Shown: in pieces, positions 59,727-64,000 of the stretch
Layout of the letters: the number at the start of each line of letters is the position of its first letter
Position numbering within the stretch: position 1 is the first letter of the stretch
Assembly: GCA_964509765.1 (NCBI GenBank)
Contig: CAZDYI010000105.1
Location: forward strand, 11,958-75,957
DNA length: 64,000 nucleotides
Origin: CAZDYI01 sp964509765
Lineage (GTDB): Bacteria > Pseudomonadota > Gammaproteobacteria > Tethybacterales > Tethybacteraceae
Direction: 5' to 3'
Notes under the pieces: model-generated
What the model was told of the DNA's origin: nothing
Database searches by the model: none
Seen by the model: only the letters and a program-made list of their open reading frames with translations
Made by a program: the position numbers and the translations under genes

Positions 59727-61210
59727 CCCTTGGGCGCCTCCGGGCGCAGGTGCGGGAACGCGATCACATCGCGGATCGAGTCGCAGCCCAGAAGCAGCAT
59801 CGCCAGGCGGTCAACGCCTATTCCCTCGCCGGCCGCGGGCGGCATGCCGTAGCGCAGAGCGCCGATGTAGTCCTCGTCGTAGCGCATCGCCTCGGCGTCG
59901 CCCTGCTCGGCGAGCCGCGCCTGCTCGCGGAACACCCGCGCCTGCTCCTCGGGGTCGTTCAGCTCGGAGAAGCCGTTGGCGATCTCCTTGCCGCCGACGT
60001 AGAGCTCGAAGCGCTCGGCGATTGACGGGTCGTCGTCGCGGCGGCGCGCAAGCGGCGAGACGCTCGCGGGAAAGTCGGTGACGAACGTCGGCTGGACCAG
60101 GGCATCCTCGGCCGTCTTCTCGAACAGGAGCATCTGCAGCGCGCCGGTGTCGTCGCCCGAGGCAGCCTTCTCGGCCTTCTTGCCCTCGAGGCCCGCGGCC
60201 TGCTCCTTCAGGAACGCGGGGTCGGCCACCTTGGACGCCTCCCAGCCGTTTGCCGAGCAGAGGGCCTCGAGCAGCGTCACCCGCTCGTACGGCGGCTCGA
60301 GGTCGATTTCGTGACCGCGCCAGGACAACTTCGCCCCGCCGCTTCCGTCCCCGCGCCAGTCGGCCGCCGACAGCCTGCCGAGCATCCGCTCGGTGAGCTC
60401 CATCATGTCTTCATAGTTCCAGTACGCCGCGTAGAACTCGAGCATGGTGAACTCGGGGTTGTGCTCGTCGGACATCCCCTCGTTGCGGAACGAGCGGTTG
60501 ACCTCGTAGACCCTGTCGTAGCCCCCGACCAGCAGGCGCTTGAGGTAGAGCTCGGGCGCTACGCGCAGGTAGCACGTGCGGTCGAGGGCGTCGAACTCGG
60601 TGACGAACGGCCGCGCCGCGGCCCCGCCCTGGATCGGGTGGAGCATCGGGGTCTCCACCTCTAGGAAGCCCTCGCCGTCGAGGAAGCCGCGCAGCTCCCG
60701 GACGATCCCTGAGCGCCTGCGGAAGCGCTCGCGCAGTTCGGGGACCATCGCAAGCGCCAGGTGGCGCCTCTTTCTCTCCTGCTCGCCTGTCGGCGGGACC
60801 TTGGGCGCGTAGTGCTGCAGGCACTTGGCGACCGTCCGCCCCACTTCGGCCTTGACCGTCAACTCGCCCATCTTGGTCTCGAACAGCTCACCCTCGACTC
60901 CGACGACGTCGCCGAAGTCCGAGCTCTCGAGCCACTCGAGGACCGCGGCCGCGTCCTTGTTCGCGTAGACCTGGATCGATCCAGTCCCGTCGGCGACGTC
61001 GGCGAAGCATGCCTTGCCCGCGGTGCGGCGCGACTCGAACCTGCCGGCCACCCTCACCCGCTCGCCGACGGCCTTGGCCCGCACCTTGGCGACCGTCCCG
61101 TCCGGGCGGAAGTCGTTGGGGTAAGCGACCCCCTCGCGCCTGAGGCCGTCCAGCCTCCCCTGGCGGCGCGACATCGCCTCCTCCTGGGTGTCGGAGCGGT
61201 CCGATGTCAT
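59723..61210 (-). CDS. lysS: Lysyl-tRNA synthetase, class II
   Basis: Charges tRNA-Lys. The 495-aa protein has the N-terminal OB anticodon-binding domain (RVRVAGRFESRRTAGKACFADVADGTGSIQVY) and class II motifs 1 (FLEVETPMLHPIQGGAAARPF), 2 (RVYEVNRSFRNEGMSDEHNPEFTMLE) and 3 (GEGIGVDRLAMLLLG). I chose ATG 61210 because it lies seven bases behind a TAAAAT -10; ATG 61237 would be upstream of that box and ATG 61174 is a shorter option. It is divergent from rpsO. Confidence 0.94.
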   Translation of the reverse strand: MTSDRSDTQEEAMSRRQGRLDGLRREGVAYPNDFRPDGTVAKVRAKAVGERVRVAGRFESRRTAGKACFADVADGTGSIQVYANKDAAAVLEWLESSDFGDVVGVEGELFETKMGELTVKAEVGRTVAKCLQHYAPKVPPTGEQERKRRHLALAMVPELRERFRRRSGIVRELRGFLDGEGFLEVETPMLHPIQGGAAARPFVTEFDALDRTCYLRVAPELYLKRLLVGGYDRVYEVNRSFRNEGMSDEHNPEFTMLEFYAAYWNYEDMMELTERMLGRLSAADWRGDGSGGAKLSWRGHEIDLEPPYERVTLLEALCSANGWEASKVADPAFLKEQAAGLEGKKAEKAASGDDTGALQMLLFEKTAEDALVQPTFVTDFPASVSPLARRRDDDPSIAERFELYVGGKEIANGFSELNDPEEQARVFREQARLAEQGDAEAMRYDEDYIGALRYGMPPAAGEGIGVDRLAMLLLGCDSIRDVIAFPHLRPEAPKG

Positions 61211-61217
61211 CGGGCGG

Positions 61218-61223
61218 ATTTTA
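61218..61223 (-). promoter_or_regulatory. -10 box (TAAAAT) for lysS
   Basis: TAAAATCCGCCCG runs directly into the proposed lysS ATG at 61210. It lies 27 bases from the rpsO -10 box on the other strand, a compact divergent promoter. Confidence 0.45.
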
Positions 61224-61250
61224 CTTGTGCGGTGCAAAACGCCGGTGGGC

Positions 61251-61256
61251 TATAAT
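61251..61256 (+). promoter_or_regulatory. -10 box (TATAAT) for rpsO-pnp
   Basis: Perfect TATAAT twelve bases before the rpsO ATG at 61269. TTGTGC at 61225-61230 is a poor -35 with a 20-base spacer. Confidence 0.6.
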
Positions 61257-61268
61257 TCGCCGTTCAGC

Positions 61269-61778
61269 ATGGAAGAGACACAGCCGGCGCCGGAAGCCGA
61301 GCAGAGCCCTGCGCCAGAGGAGCAGGAGGCGGTTGCGCCCGAGGAGCCCGAGGCTCCCGAAGCCGCCGCCGAGGAGGCTGAGGAGGCTCCCCGGGAAACC
61401 GAGGCCGTAGAGGCTGTTGAGGCGGAGCCTGCCGCCGAGGAAACTGCAGCCGCGCCCGCGGCGGCAATGCCCAAGCGCGCAGCCCAGTCCAAGCGGGGCA
61501 GCCGCAGGAAGGTCGAGCACGTCCAGACGCCCAAGGCCGAGACGATCGCCAAGCTGCGCAAGCACGACCGGGACGTCGGATCGACCGAGGTCCAGGTGGG
61601 CCTGCTGACCGACCGGATACTCCACCTGACCGAGCACCTGAAGGTGCACCGCAAGGACAAGCACACGAACCACGGCCTGCGGATGCTCGTATCCAAGCGC
61701 AAGCGCCTGCTCAAGTACCTCGAGGCCAACGACCCGGATTCGTTCCGGAGCCTCAAGGCCGCCCTGAACCTGCGCTGA
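61269..61778 (+). CDS. rpsO: 30S ribosomal protein S15 with acidic N-terminal extension
   Basis: S15 binds the central domain of 16S rRNA and contacts the 50S subunit. The normal S15 core covers about residues 88-169 (TPKAETIAKLRKHDRDVGSTEVQVGLLTDRI, HRKDKHTNHGLRMLVSKRKRLLKYL). Before it lie about 66 residues of Ala, Glu and Pro and then a basic linker (KRAAQSKRGSRRK). Total 169 aa against a usual 89. An internal ATG (residue 67, MPKRAAQSKRG) could yield a shorter S15, but the promoter placement supports the long form. pnp follows after 102 bases, the classical rpsO-pnp order. Confidence 0.95.
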   Translation: MEETQPAPEAEQSPAPEEQEAVAPEEPEAPEAAAEEAEEAPRETEAVEAVEAEPAAEETAAAPAAAMPKRAAQSKRGSRRKVEHVQTPKAETIAKLRKHDRDVGSTEVQVGLLTDRILHLTEHLKVHRKDKHTNHGLRMLVSKRKRLLKYLEANDPDSFRSLKAALNLR

Positions 61779-61880
61779 GGCGCATCAGCCGCTGCGGCCC
61801 GAAGACCCAGGCAAGACAGATCCCAACCGAGACAGCACCAGGATTGATGCCGGTCGCGGCATGACAAGCAAAGGAAGGCA

Positions 61881-63998
<2,118 letters not shown>

Positions 63999-64000
63999 GC

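Overview
The window is a dense piece of bacterial chromosome, about two-thirds G+C by eye except for two islands. It most likely comes from an uncultured gammaproteobacterium. Several gene orders match those of that class: rpsP-rimM-trmD-rplS, pepP-ubiH, rpmF-plsX-fabH-fabD, dprA divergent from def-fmt, yebC-ruvC-ruvA, bamD divergent from rluD-pgeF, and rpsO-pnp. It also carries a lipoprotein BamD and a quinone-linked PyrD. I cannot place it below class level.

Layout. 1-2.1 kb: ribosomal protein and tRNA-modification operon on the minus strand. 2.1-4.6 kb: pepP-ubiH. 4.6-8.0 kb: an enlarged housekeeping sigma factor (829 aa) and a peptidoglycan-binding membrane protein. 8.1-11.4 kb: a three-gene sugar module (aldo/keto reductase, TIM-barrel isomerase, Gfo/Idh dehydrogenase). 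11.4-14.4 kb: a tRNA with anticodon CAT and trpE-trpG-fabG. 14.4-17.6 kb: a lower-GC insert with an ankyrin protein and a DUF898 membrane protein. 17.6-20.8 kb: rpmF-plsX-fabH-fabD. 20.8-22.9 kb: the selenium-tRNA pair mnmH and selD. 22.9-29.5 kb: malate synthase, Aat, PerM-like permease, PyrD, UvrB. 29.5-39.2 kb: carA-carB-greA-yggT-pepA-aroD, a MidA-type methyltransferase and cysE. 39.3-44.1 kb: AmpG-like permease, argB, dprA, def, fmt, tRNA-Arg(CCT). 44.2-51.6 kb: yebC-ruvC-ruvA, an MFS transporter, gatC-gatA-gatB, a lysophospholipase-like hydrolase. 51.7-56.0 kb: a clearly AT-richer Type III restriction-modification island. 56.1-64 kb: an NfeD-like membrane protein, pgeF-rluD, bamD, lysS, rpsO, pnp.

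Main discoveries. (1) The Type III methyltransferase gene mod carries a run of ten G at its 3' end. In the present register it is truncated, but a one-base change joins it to the next open frame and restores a normal Mod of about 550 residues. This looks like a phase-variable methylome switch, currently off, although a sequencing error in the homopolymer cannot be excluded. (2) RpoD has an N-terminal extension of about 215 residues, part of which resembles its own promoter-reading region 4. (3) Many genes have a TANAAT -10 box only 7-12 bases before the start codon and no visible -35, which implies leaderless mRNAs. (4) Ribosomal proteins S16 and S15 carry long Ala/Glu/Pro-rich acidic extensions, at the C-terminus and N-terminus respectively.

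No CRISPR array, insertion sequence, rRNA or integrase was seen. No stretch above 300 bases lacks a gene; the longest gaps (14377-14594 and 55913-56120) are described in the entries.
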